A DNA stretch of 64,000 nt from Ensifer adhaerens (lineage in GTDB: Bacteria; Pseudomonadota; Alphaproteobacteria; Rhizobiales; Rhizobiaceae): NCBI RefSeq assembly GCF_002007205.1, contig NZ_LAZS01000009.1, forward strand, positions 1 through 64,000, written 5' to 3'. Positions within the stretch are counted from its first letter, which is position 1; every line of letters begins with the position of its first letter. The translations under genes and the position numbers were made by a program. The notes under the pieces are model-generated. The model was not told the DNA's origin. It did not search any database and saw only the letters and a program-made list of their open reading frames with translations. Shown here in pieces: positions 44,692 to 54,100 of the stretch.

Positions 44692-45024
44692 ATGCAGGTG
44701 ACGCGTTACGGCGATGCCAGATCCTATGAGGCGCCGGAGCACTATGGCATGCATTGCCTGCGGCTCCAGGGAAAGGAAGCGACGGCAACCGACACGATCT
44801 GGATCGGCCTGTCGCATCTCCTGCCTGGCGGCCACACCTCGCTGAAGGACGCTGCGGTCGAGAAGATCTACATCGTCGTTGCAGGCGAGGTGACGGTCGA
44901 AACCGGCAGCGAGAGCGTCACCCTCGGCTTTCTCGACAGCTGCCGCCTGGCGCCCGGCGAGGCGCGGGCGCTCGTCAACCGCACCAATGCGCCGGCGTCC
45001 ATCCTGCTCGCCATGCCGACCTGA
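44692..45024 (+). CDS. Cupin domain protein
   Basis: 110 aa, a single small beta-barrel: LPGGHTSLKDAAVEKIYIVVAGEVTVE holds the first cupin motif, with one His and one Glu. The second motif is degenerate. It could be a small isomerase/decarboxylase or a binding protein. The ATG follows a long polypurine tract of GGA repeats (44664-44690), an unusually strong or multi-register ribosome binding region. It is 26 nt after the reductase gene in the same operon. Confidence 0.85.
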   Translation: MQVTRYGDARSYEAPEHYGMHCLRLQGKEATATDTIWIGLSHLLPGGHTSLKDAAVEKIYIVVAGEVTVETGSESVTLGFLDSCRLAPGEARALVNRTNAPASILLAMPT

Positions 45025-45050
45025 GCGCGCCGAAGATTGGAGAATTGTTG

Positions 45051-45659
45051 ATGGTTTCATCGGGTCTCTACCGACTGGGGTCGCGCGAGCCGCGCGTTCC
45101 CGCCGACGGGCGATATTACATCGCGCCCGGCGCCGTGGTGATCGGCGACGTGCAGTTGGAGGAGGATGTCAGCATCTGGTTCAATGCCGTCTTGCGCGGC
45201 GACAACGAGCCGATCATTCTCGGGCGCGGCTGTAACATCCAGGACGGATGCGTTGTCCACACCGACCCCGGGTATCCCGTCGAGATCGGCGACGATGTCA
45301 CCGTCGGGCACAATGCCACCATTCATGGATGCCGGATCGGCAAGGGTAGTCTCGTCGGCATGGGGGCGACGATCCTGAACGGCGCTCGGATCGGAGACAG
45401 ATGCCTGATCGGGGCCGGCGCACTGGTGCGGAAAAACATGGTCGTCCCGGATGGGTCGCTGGTCCTCGGGGTTCCCGCCCAGATCGTCCGCACACTCGAC
45501 GCGAAAGTGGCCGAGGGCCTGTCGACCGGGGCGCAGCGATACCGCGCGAAGGCGCAGAACTACCCTGGGGATCTTCAGCCGGTTTCCGTCGGGAAGGCAA
45601 CGCCGGGTGCCTACGAAGGCAATTCCATCATGCGGGAGGACGTGCATGTCGCAGAGTGA
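45051..45659 (+). CDS. Gamma-class carbonic anhydrase-like hexapeptide protein
   Basis: 202 aa, left-handed beta-helix. Hexapeptide turns run from about residue 28 to 130, and the three zinc ligands are visible as His70 (VVHTD), His87 (VGHN) and His92 (IHGC). Relatives include CaiE/PaaY, a thioesterase-like member tied to aromatic or carnitine catabolism. PaaY-like activity (hydrolysing stalled CoA esters) is a better guess here than CO2 hydration. The long frame upstream overlaps the cupin gene and is not used; the ATG at 45051 has a weak GGAG 8-13 nt upstream. Confidence 0.88.
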   Translation: MVSSGLYRLGSREPRVPADGRYYIAPGAVVIGDVQLEEDVSIWFNAVLRGDNEPIILGRGCNIQDGCVVHTDPGYPVEIGDDVTVGHNATIHGCRIGKGSLVGMGATILNGARIGDRCLIGAGALVRKNMVVPDGSLVLGVPAQIVRTLDAKVAEGLSTGAQRYRAKAQNYPGDLQPVSVGKATPGAYEGNSIMREDVHVAE

Positions 45660-46698
45660 GAACCGACTGGTCAGTGTCGTCGAGCATTGGCTCCCGCGCA
45701 TGGAGGTGGCCGGGATCCCATCGGCAACCGCACGCGCCGTCATCGAGCGCGCCGGCGTCTGGCAGAACTGGCTTTCCGCGTGGAGTGAGGAGGGCGAGCG
45801 TCACGCAGAGCTCGGCGCTGCGGCTCTGGTCGCCGGCCGCAACGTGACCGCCGGCGAAGCCTATGCCCGCGCCAGCCTTTTTTATCATTTCGGACAGTTC
45901 ATGGCCTTCGAGGACCTGGACGCCAAGGCGAGGGCGGCCGCGCGCAAAGTGGAGCTCTATCGCCTCGCCTCGCCGCTGCTCGATCCGCCTGGCGAGATGG
46001 TCGCTGTGCCCTTCGAGGACGGCGAACTCCGGGCCTTTCTTCGCGTGCCGAAGGGGGAGGGCAGCCACCCGCTGGCGCTGATCATCCCGGGCTCGGATTC
46101 GACCAAGGAGGAATTCCCGGCATTCGAGCGGCATTTTCACGCGCGCGGCGTGGCGACCCTGTCGCTCGATGGGCCCGGACAGGGCGAGGGGCGTTCGATG
46201 GGGGCGCTGCGCCCGGATATCGGCCCGGTCGTCGAGGCGGCAATCCGGTCGGTGGAGGCGCATCCACGCCTTTCGGGCAAGGTTGCGCTCGTCGGCATGG
46301 CCTTCGGCGGGTTTCTCGCCTTGCGCGCGGCCGCATCCGTGCCGGCGATCGCCGGCGTCGTCTCCATCAATGGCTTCTTCGATCTCGGCGGGTTCTGGGA
46401 CGCGCTGCCGCTGGTCTATCGCGACAACATGCGCTTCTCGCTGGGTGGCACGGACGTGCGCGAGCGCGCCGACCGTTTCACCCTGGCGCGATGCGCGCCG
46501 CCAACCGTCCCGGCACTCATCCTCCACGGTGGACGCGACAAGATCTTTCCACCCTCCGAAGCGGTAAAATGCGCTGATATCTGCGCGCGCGGCGCCAAAC
46601 TGCACATATTCGAGGACGGCAACCACGTCTGCAACAACATCCCCTGGCTCTATCGCCCGCTCGTCGCCGACTGGGTGGCGGAGCGCACACGCAGGTGA
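45646..46698 (+). CDS. DHPON-hydrolase-like alpha/beta protein with Ala in place of the nucleophile
   Basis: 350 aa with the FrsA/2,6-dihydroxypseudooxynicotine hydrolase layout: a helical N-terminal half (about 1-115) and a catalytic alpha/beta domain. The oxyanion region IIPGSDSTKEE, the acid in HGGRDKIF (Asp298) and the histidine in EDGNHVCNN (His327) are all present. The nucleophile elbow, however, reads GMAFGG, with Ala219 where GxSxGG is expected. The ATG overlaps the carbonic anhydrase-like gene by 14 nt and follows GGGAGGACG. It is the last gene of the operon. Either it is inactive/ligand-binding, or it uses a mechanism that needs no serine ester. Confidence 0.88.
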   Translation: MSQSENRLVSVVEHWLPRMEVAGIPSATARAVIERAGVWQNWLSAWSEEGERHAELGAAALVAGRNVTAGEAYARASLFYHFGQFMAFEDLDAKARAAARKVELYRLASPLLDPPGEMVAVPFEDGELRAFLRVPKGEGSHPLALIIPGSDSTKEEFPAFERHFHARGVATLSLDGPGQGEGRSMGALRPDIGPVVEAAIRSVEAHPRLSGKVALVGMAFGGFLALRAAASVPAIAGVVSINGFFDLGGFWDALPLVYRDNMRFSLGGTDVRERADRFTLARCAPPTVPALILHGGRDKIFPPSEAVKCADICARGAKLHIFEDGNHVCNNIPWLYRPLVADWVAERTRR

Positions 46699-46752
46699 TG
46701 GTCGACGACGGACGCTTCGACTGTCACGGTTTGGCTGTCGCCAAGAGCCGCG

Positions 46753-47811
46753 TTACGCGTCCGGCAAGGTGAAGACGGCGCAAGGTGCCGCGATGCCGCG
46801 CAAGGGGTGGTCGCCGAGCGGCAGCAGCGGCGTCGACGCGACGTCGGCGACGGCGCCCGAGATCAACACGGACCGGCCGAGCGGCCGGCACAGACCCTCC
46901 AGGCGGCTGACGAGGTTTACCGCCGGGCCGATGGCGGTAAAATCCAGCCGATCGGCGGCGCCGATATTGCCCCAGAAAACATCGCCGAGATGCAGCGCCA
47001 CGCCGAAGGAGAGCGGCGGCAGACCGTCGGCCTGCCGTGTCTGGTCGAGATGCGCCATGCCGGCACGCGCAGCGCCGACCGCGCGCAGGGCTGCATCGCA
47101 GGCTTCGCCCGGCGAACCGCTTACCGGAAAGATCGCCAGAACGCCGTCGCCGATGAATTTCAACACCTCGCCGCCAAAAGCGTGGATCGCGCCGGCGAGG
47201 CGGTCGAACCAGGCGTCGAGCGCCGCGATCACCTCGGCGGGTTCCGATGTTTCGGACAGCGCCGTGAAATTGCGCAAATCGGCGTAGAGCAACGCGGCGC
47301 GGATGGTCTCGCCGCTATCGCGGGTCAGCGCCCCGGCGCGAACACGGGCAGCGCTGCGGCGGCCGAGATAGGCGTCAAGCAGGGCGGCGAGCGCTGCACG
47401 CTCGGCAAGTGCTGCGAGCGGCGCGGCGGCAAAACGCGCGACATCACGAAGCTGCGCTGTCTCGTCAGGGCCGAAAGGGCGGGTTCCGGCCCAGCCGAGG
47501 GGCGCACGTTCCGTCTCCGAGCCGGTCGACTGTTCCAGCAGCGGCCCGAGCTCGGCCAACCACTCCGCTCCGGCCCGGTCGGAGACGGCGCCGGCAAAGC
47601 CGAGGCTCTCGATCACCACGTCGGTCTCGGCTCGCCAAAGCCAGGTGCGGCGCGCGATGATCGGGTGCGGCACGGCGAGCGTGAGCGCACCGCCCGCGAG
47701 CGGCAAACCGTCGGCGACAAGCCGACGGCCGAGTTCCGACAGGAACCGGTCCGGCTCCGGCGAGGCGCTTGCCTCGTCCACGAGCCAGGCGAGGGGTGCG
47801 GACAAATCCAT
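46753..47811 (-). CDS. Class III adenylate/guanylate cyclase
   Basis: 352 aa. A GAF-like or unassigned N-terminal half (about 1-165) precedes the cyclase domain. Both metal-binding aspartates are present (Asp178 in LYADLRNFT, Asp222 in FIGDGVLAIF), as are Lys218 for adenine recognition and GPAVNLVSRLEG with Asn and Arg for catalysis, so it should make cAMP. Rhizobia carry many such cyclases. An in-frame ATG at 47907 is possible; neither start has a strong site, and 47811 is chosen for similarity to related N termini. It converges with the catabolic operon (54 nt apart). Confidence 0.88.
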   Translation of the reverse strand: MDLSAPLAWLVDEASASPEPDRFLSELGRRLVADGLPLAGGALTLAVPHPIIARRTWLWRAETDVVIESLGFAGAVSDRAGAEWLAELGPLLEQSTGSETERAPLGWAGTRPFGPDETAQLRDVARFAAAPLAALAERAALAALLDAYLGRRSAARVRAGALTRDSGETIRAALLYADLRNFTALSETSEPAEVIAALDAWFDRLAGAIHAFGGEVLKFIGDGVLAIFPVSGSPGEACDAALRAVGAARAGMAHLDQTRQADGLPPLSFGVALHLGDVFWGNIGAADRLDFTAIGPAVNLVSRLEGLCRPLGRSVLISGAVADVASTPLLPLGDHPLRGIAAPCAVFTLPDA

Positions 47812-47981
47812 GGTGGAGAGGATAGCGTCGGGACCCCTGCGGACAAGTCCCTTCCCGCCTGGTGTCGCGGGTAAGGCATGGAGACGCCTGGTGGCGTCAT
47901 CGGCCATGGCGGTCTATGATTGCCGTAGCCCGCACTCGGCCTCTCACCCGGCGGGCAGGCCAATCTGCAAAGGGAAGACCG

Positions 47982-48437
47982 ATGCCAGAAGCCCTTGTCG
48001 TTCGCCGCGAAACGCATATTCCGGCGCCGCCCGCCGCAGTGTTCGCTCTTTTGACCGACCCGGAAAAGATCCTGCGCTGGATGGGAACGGAGGCCGACAC
48101 CAAGGCGGAACCCGGTGGCCTCTATCTCGTCAATGTGACGGGCGCCCGATTTGCCCGTGGATCGTTTCGCGAGGTGGTGCCGGTGCATCGGCTCGCCTAC
48201 AGCTTCGGCTGGGAGGGCAGCGAGATCGTCCCGCCCGGCTCGAGCCTGATCGAGATCGACCTGATCGAGCAGCCGCCCGGAACATTGCTGCGCCTCACGC
48301 AAACGGGATTGCCCACCGCCGAGCAATGCGCCGGTCATGCGGAGGGCTGGGCGCATTATCTGGAGCGGCTGGGACAGGTGGCGTCCGGGCGCGACCCGGG
48401 ACCCGATCCGTGGCTCGGCCGCGACGGCGCGGCCTGA
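47982..48437 (+). CDS. SRPBCC domain protein (AHSA1-like)
   Basis: 151 aa. The pattern RRETHIPAPPAAVFALLTDPEKILRWMG at the N terminus and GTLLRLTQTGLPT, then GWAHYLERL near the end, match AHSA1/START-like ligand-binding proteins, often found with ArsR regulators. AAAGGGAAG precedes the ATG. The role is unknown. It converges with the Lrp-type gene, 12 nt apart. Confidence 0.88.
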   Translation: MPEALVVRRETHIPAPPAAVFALLTDPEKILRWMGTEADTKAEPGGLYLVNVTGARFARGSFREVVPVHRLAYSFGWEGSEIVPPGSSLIEIDLIEQPPGTLLRLTQTGLPTAEQCAGHAEGWAHYLERLGQVASGRDPGPDPWLGRDGAA

Positions 48438-48449
48438 ACCGCTTGTTCC

Positions 48450-48923
48450 TCAAATCGGCAGAAGTGCGTCCGGCTTGACGTCGCCGACCGACGCGTAGGT
48501 GTGTGTCTCCCTGACGCCGGGCAGGGGCAAGATCACCCGTTCGAGAAAATCCTGAAACAGCGACATGTCGGCAATCCGCGCCTTCACCAGATAATCGAAG
48601 CCGCCGATCACCATATGGCATTCCAGAACTTCCGGCGCCTTTGCAACCGCGTCGGAGAAGCGCTCGAAGATATGCGGGGCGGTATGGTCGAGGCGCACCT
48701 GGATGAAGACGACGGTGCCTCGGCCGATCTTCTTCGGATCGAGGATCGCCCGCACGGCCTTCACATAACCCTCGCGGAAGAGACGCTTCACGCGCTGGCT
48801 CGTGCCCGTTGGCGACAGACCGACACACTCTGCCAGCTCCAGTGTGGTTCGCCGGCCATCTTCCTGCAGCAATCTCAGCAAGGTGCGATCGACGGTGTCT
48901 AGACCTGCAATTTCGTTCTTCAC
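48450..48923 (-). CDS. Lrp/AsnC family transcriptional regulator
   Basis: 157 aa, standard size. The N-terminal helix-turn-helix is TTLELAECVGLSPTGTSQRVKRL-like (residues about 25-46), followed by an AsnC ligand domain with VIGGFDYLVK near 105. It is divergent from the DMT-family permease at 49070, a very common pairing in which the Lrp protein activates an amino-acid exporter in response to its substrate. Confidence 0.92.
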   Translation of the reverse strand: MKNEIAGLDTVDRTLLRLLQEDGRRTTLELAECVGLSPTGTSQRVKRLFREGYVKAVRAILDPKKIGRGTVVFIQVRLDHTAPHIFERFSDAVAKAPEVLECHMVIGGFDYLVKARIADMSLFQDFLERVILPLPGVRETHTYASVGDVKPDALLPI

Positions 48924-49069
48924 GCTATTTGGTCCATGAAAGAGTGATAATCGCTCAGATTCATCAAAATAAGTGTATTTCGACGCAGCCGTTTGCGCAA
49001 TACGGTGTTTCTGTCGAAGCCCCGGGTGGGGCTTCCGCAGTGTGGGAGACGGGCGTGCAAAGTGCTACG

Positions 49070-49951
49070 ATGGGGGAGGGCGACCGCAGCCGGCGGCTGG
49101 CGATATGGGCAGGGGTGGCGGTCGTTGCCATCACCACCTTACAGTTCGTGGCCGCCCGGTTCAGTCTGCGCGAGCATCTGACGGCCGCCGACATCGTCAC
49201 CTTGCGGTTCTCTGGTGCCGCCCTGGCCTTCCTGCCGGTGTTCCTCAGCTTCGGCTTGCCGAAGTTGATGCAGCTTGGCTGGCGCAAGGCAGCCGTGCTG
49301 GCGCTGCTGACGGGGCTGCCCTATCCGCTGATCATCAACCAGGGACTTTCGCTGGCACCGGTCGCCCATGCGGCTGCACTCTCTCCCGCCGTAATCGTCT
49401 TCTTTTCGTTCCTGTTCTCCCGCCTCGTCTTCAAGGACAAGGCCTCCGGCATGCGGCTTGCAGGTGTTGCCACGGTCATTGCCGGCCTTTTGCTGTTCGT
49501 CGTCCAGTCGGGCGTCGCCGACGCCGGGACATTGCGCGGTGATCTCTTGTTCGCCATATCGGGGTTGATGTTTGCCACCTTTGCGGTGCTGGTGCGGCTA
49601 TGGTCCGTCGACGCCGTGACGGCGACGATCGCCGTGGTGTTCTTCTCCTGCCTGCCGTTGCCCTTGCTGCACATTCTGGCGCCCAGCGGGCTCGCTGCCG
49701 CGTCTTTCACAGAAATTGCCACGCAATTCGTCATCCAGGGTTTTCTTGCCGGAGCGCTCGCGAGCGTTCTCTACACCTATGTCATCCGCCAATTGGGCCC
49801 GCAGCCTGCGTCGCTGTTCATGCCGTGCGTCCCGGTGACGACGACCGCGGCGGGCGTCGTCGTTCTCGGTGAAGTCCCGACGCTGCTTCAGGTCGTCGCC
49901 ATTGCCGTCATCACGTTCGGAATGGTCTTCCCGATCCTGAAAAGGGCGTAG
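49070..49951 (+). CDS. DMT family (EamA) transporter
   Basis: 293 aa with about ten hydrophobic segments in two EamA repeats. It opens IWAGVAVVAITTLQFVAARF and has GLPYPLIINQGLSLAPVAHAAAL in the first repeat. It probably exports amino acids or related metabolites. A GTG at 49055 follows GGGAGAC and is an alternative start. Divergent from the Lrp-type gene, its likely regulator. It ends in a hairpin shared with the RND adaptor gene. Confidence 0.9.
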   Translation: MGEGDRSRRLAIWAGVAVVAITTLQFVAARFSLREHLTAADIVTLRFSGAALAFLPVFLSFGLPKLMQLGWRKAAVLALLTGLPYPLIINQGLSLAPVAHAAALSPAVIVFFSFLFSRLVFKDKASGMRLAGVATVIAGLLLFVVQSGVADAGTLRGDLLFAISGLMFATFAVLVRLWSVDAVTATIAVVFFSCLPLPLLHILAPSGLAAASFTEIATQFVIQGFLAGALASVLYTYVIRQLGPQPASLFMPCVPVTTTAAGVVVLGEVPTLLQVVAIAVITFGMVFPILKRA

Positions 49952-49973
49952 GCCGGGCCGGCTGCCCGCCTAC
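49948..49973. terminator. Bidirectional hairpin between the DMT and RND adaptor genes
   Basis: GTAGGC (49948-49953) pairs with GCCTAC (49968-49973), with an inner GGGC/GCCC pair after a one-base bulge. It includes both stop codons of two converging genes. Confidence 0.5.
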
Positions 49974-51121
49974 TTCTGCGCCTGCTCGGCAGGCATCGGC
50001 TTGACCGGCGCGCCGGGGAAGATCTTCTGCAGGTTTCCCGCGATCACCTTGTCGCCCTCCGAAACGCCCGACGTCAGGCCGATCAGGTCGCCGCTCGTCG
50101 GGCCGAGGGTGACCAGCCGCTGCTCGACCGTCTCGTCCTTGCCGACGACATAGATGTATTTGCCGAGCTGGCTCGAGCCGAGCGCCGTTTCCGGCACCAT
50201 CAGCACGTTTGGTTCCTCGCGGACCTTCAGCCGCACGCGGACATATTGACCGGGCAGCAGGGTCAGATCGGTGTTGTCGATCGTTACGCGCGCCACGACC
50301 GTTCCGGTATTGCCCTCGACCGTATTGTTGATGAAGCTGAGATCGCCGCGATAGCGCGGCTCCTTGTCGCCGGGAAGAAGCACTTCCGCCTCCACCTTGC
50401 CTTTCGCCCGCGCCTTCTGAATCTCGGCGAGCTCCGTCTCGCTCGGGTTGAACGAGACGTAGATCGGCGAAAGCTGCACCAGGTTGTTGAGCGGCGTGCC
50501 TGCGGTGTTGCTGACCAGCGTGCCCTCGGGCGCCTGGTTCCGTCCCAGGCGACCGGCGAAGGGGGCCTGGATTTCGGTATAGTCCAGGTTGATCTCGGCG
50601 GTGCGCACCGCTGCCCGCGACATGGCCAGCGCCGCTTCGGCCTGGTGTACCGCGCTCTGGCGCTGGTCGAAACTGTCCTTGTCGAGGTACCCGGTCGTGG
50701 CGAGCTCGTTGCCGCGGTTGAGGTTGGAGCGCAGATAGGCGAGCGACGCCTCGTCCCGTTCGACCTGAGCCTTCGCCTGATCCAGTTCCGCGCGATAGTC
50801 GCGCGGGTCGATCCGGTAGAGCAGATCGCCTTGCTTCACATCCGAACCGTCGGGCGCCGCCTGGGACTCGATGTAGCCGGTGATCTTGGCCCGAAGCGTC
50901 ACGTTGCGGATCGCTTCCGTTCGCGCCGAATAGTCGAGATAGATGGGAATGGTTTTCTTGACGACCGCTGCGACCGGGACAGGCATGGCCTGTTGCGGCG
51001 GACCCACCGCCGCGCCGGCGTCGCCGCCTTTCAGCTCGAAGCCGCCGTTCTTGTAATGATAGGCCGCGGCGAGGGCGGCGACCACGACCGCTGCGGCAAG
51101 GACCAGTCTCGAACCACGCAT
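49970..51121 (-). CDS. RND efflux periplasmic adaptor (membrane fusion protein)
   Basis: 383 aa, HlyD/AcrA family. An N-terminal membrane anchor (LVLAAAVVVAALAAAYHY, about 5-22), biotinyl-lipoyl halves around GYIESQAAPDGSDVKQGDLLYRIDP, a helical hairpin (about 110-165) and a beta-barrel ending with VIAGNLQKIFPGAPV. The ATG at 51121 follows GGAGCC. It lies 16 nt downstream of the RND pump gene. The order pump-then-adaptor is the reverse of the common acrAB layout. No outer-membrane factor gene is nearby, so a shared TolC-type channel is assumed. Confidence 0.92.
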   Translation of the reverse strand: MRGSRLVLAAAVVVAALAAAYHYKNGGFELKGGDAGAAVGPPQQAMPVPVAAVVKKTIPIYLDYSARTEAIRNVTLRAKITGYIESQAAPDGSDVKQGDLLYRIDPRDYRAELDQAKAQVERDEASLAYLRSNLNRGNELATTGYLDKDSFDQRQSAVHQAEAALAMSRAAVRTAEINLDYTEIQAPFAGRLGRNQAPEGTLVSNTAGTPLNNLVQLSPIYVSFNPSETELAEIQKARAKGKVEAEVLLPGDKEPRYRGDLSFINNTVEGNTGTVVARVTIDNTDLTLLPGQYVRVRLKVREEPNVLMVPETALGSSQLGKYIYVVGKDETVEQRLVTLGPTSGDLIGLTSGVSEGDKVIAGNLQKIFPGAPVKPMPAEQAQK

Positions 51122-51136
51122 GTCAGGCTCCAATTC

Positions 51137-54100
51137 CTATTCCGCCGCCTCCGGCTCGTGACGCTGGCCGATCGGTTGCGAGGATCTGCCCTCGCGCCAT
51201 CTTTCGATGACCGCGTAGAAGACCGGGACGAAAATCAGTGTGAGAATGGTTGCCGCCAGCATGCCGCCGAACACGGTCGTGCCGATCGACTGGCGGCTGG
51301 CAGCGCCCGCGCCTCTGGCATACATCAGCGGCAGCACGCCGAGAATGAAAGCGAAGGCCGTCATCAGGATCGGCCGCAGCCGCAGACGCGCCGCTTCCGC
51401 GGCGGCAGCGACCACGTCGAGCCCCTCCTCGCGCCGCCTTCGTGCGAACTCGACGATCAGGATGGCGTTCTTGGCGGCAAGTCCAACCAGCATCACGAAT
51501 CCGATCTGCGAATAGACGTCGATCTGCATGCCGCGCAGCCACAGCGCCGAGAGTGCACCCAGGAGCGCGAGCGGCACCGAAAGCAGCACCATGAAAGGCA
51601 TCGACCAGCTTTCGTACTGGGCGGCCAGGATCAGGAAGCAGAAGACGAGGGCGAGCGCAAAGACGAGCGCGGCGATCGAGCCTGCCCGGATCTCCTGATA
51701 GGTAATGCCGGTCCACTCGAATGTGTAGTCCCGGGGCAATGTCGTGCGGGCGACACGCTCCATCGCGGCCACCGCCTGGCTCGAGCTGAAGCCGGGTGCT
51801 GCCGCCCCGTTGACCAGTGCCGAGGGATAATTGTTGTAGTGCGTGATGGTCTCGGGCCCGACCGTCGGCTTGAAGGTTCCTAGCGTGTTGAGCGGCACCA
51901 TCTCGCCCTCAGCGTTGCGCACGTAGAGGCGTGAAAGATCGGTCGCCGAGGCCCGCGCGCCCTGGTCGGCCTGCAGCGTTACGCGGAAGGTGCGGCCGAA
52001 GATGTTGAAGTCGTTGACATAGAGCGAGCCGAAATAGATCTGCAGCGTGCTGAAGATATCCGGCAGGCTCAAGCCGAGCAGCTTCGCCTTGTCGCGGTCG
52101 AGATCATAGTCGAATTGCGGGCTCGAGGTGCTGAAGGTGGTGAACAGCTGGTACGGATTGATCTCCGGCTGCTTGCGCGCCTCGGCGATTAGCGCCTGGG
52201 TCGCATCGTTCAGCGCCTGGGCACTGCGCCCGGCGAGATCCTCGACCTGGAATTCGAAGCCGCCGGTCGCGCCGAGACCCTGGATCGACGGCGGATCAAA
52301 CGCGAGCACCAGCGCATCCGGGATCTGTAAGAGTTGCGGCGTCACAGCCTCGCGCAACGCCGAGGCGCCCTGTTCCGGCGGTCGTTCGTCCCAAGGCTTC
52401 AGGACCGCGAACTGCACGGCGGAGTTCGACTGGGCGGCGAAGGAGAGGAAATTGAAGCCGACGACGGAGCCGACGAAATCGACGCCGGCAGTGCCGCGAA
52501 GGATCTCCTCGGACCGCCGCGCGACCGCCTCGGTGCGCTCAAGCGAGGCACCGTCGGGCAATTGGATGACGACGAAGAAGTAGCCCTGGTCCTCGACCGG
52601 CAGGAAAGTCGAGGGGATGCGCTGCCATAGCGCGTAGGTCGAGGCGATCGCGGCGAGGAAGACGGCAAAAAGCGCCCAACGCCAGCGCACGAGCCCGGCG
52701 ACGCTGTGCGCATAGCCGTGCGACAGCGCGTGAAAACCGGTGTTGAACCAGCGGAAGAGAGCAAAACGCGGCTCACCGCGATAGCGCAGGAACGCAGCGC
52801 TCAAGGCCGGACTGAGGGTCAGCGAGTTGAAGGCGGAAAAGGCGACCGAGATCGCGACCGTAAGCGCAAACTGGTTGTAGAGGCTGCCGGCGACGCCCGG
52901 GATGAAGGCGACGGGGATGAAGACGGCAAGCAGCACCGCGGTCGTCGCGATAATCGGCCCGGTCACCTCCTGCATCGCCTTTTTGGTGGCCTCGAGTGGC
53001 GGTAGGCCGGCTTCGAGTTGGCGCTCGACGTTCTCGACGACCACGATCGCATCGTCGACGACGAGGCCGATGGCGAGCACCATGCCGAGCAGGCTCAGCA
53101 TGTTGAGCGAGAAGCCGAAGAGATACATGACGACCAGCGTCGCGATGAGAGAGACCGGAATGGCGATCGTCGGAATGATCGTCGTGCGCAGGTTCTGCAG
53201 GAAGATGAAGACGACGAAAACGACAAGGGCCAGCGCCTCGAGCAGCGTGAACACCACATCCTTCATCGCCGCCGAAACGAAGCGTGTGGTGTCGTAGAAC
53301 ATGTGGTAGGCGATGCCGGCGGGGAAGCGCTGCGAAAGTTCGTCCATCTTCGCCTGCACGCGGGCCTGCAGGTCGAGCGCGTTGGAGCCCGGCCCCTGAA
53401 AGACGGCAAGCACGACGCTCTCCTTGCCGTTGAAGGTGACCGAGGAGGAATAGAGCAGCGCGCCGAGTTCGATGCGGGCCACATCACGCAACCGGGTCGT
53501 CGCCCCGGTGGTCTGGTCGGCTCGAAGCACGATGTCGCCGAACTGGGACGGATCGCTCAGTCGCCCGAGCGCGTTGATCTGCATCTCGAAGGGGGTGCCC
53601 GCCGGCGCCGGCGATTGTCCGATCTTGCCGCCGGCCACCTGGATGTTCTGCTCGGTAATCACGTTCTGGACGTCGACGGCGGTGATGCCGAGATTGGCCA
53701 TGCGGTCGGGATCAAGCCAGACGCGCATCGAATAGCGGCGCTCGCCGAAGAGCTGGACGTCGCCGACACCCGGCAGGCGCTTCAGCGGATCGAGGATCTG
53801 CAGATAGGCGTAGTTGCTGACCGAGGCGAAATCGACCGAATTGTCGGGCGAATCCAGGCTGACGAGCACGGTGAAGTTGGGGATCTGCTTGGCGATCGTG
53901 ACGCCGGTCTGGTTGACGAGGGCCGGAAGCGAAGAGGCGGCCTGCGACACGCGGTTCTGCACGTCGAGCGCTGCGACGTCGATCGGATAGCCCACTTCGA
54001 AGGAGATGATGATGCGCGACGAGCCGTCGTTCGAACTCGTCGAGGTCATGTAGAGCATGCCCGGCACGCCGTTGATCTGCTGTTCGAGCGGCGTCGTGAC

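Noticed and set aside
45051-45659. Gamma carbonic anhydrase as a respiratory or CO2-hydrating enzyme
   Set aside because: All three zinc histidines are present, but the position inside a catabolic operon favours a PaaY/CaiE-like role; kept only as an alternative.
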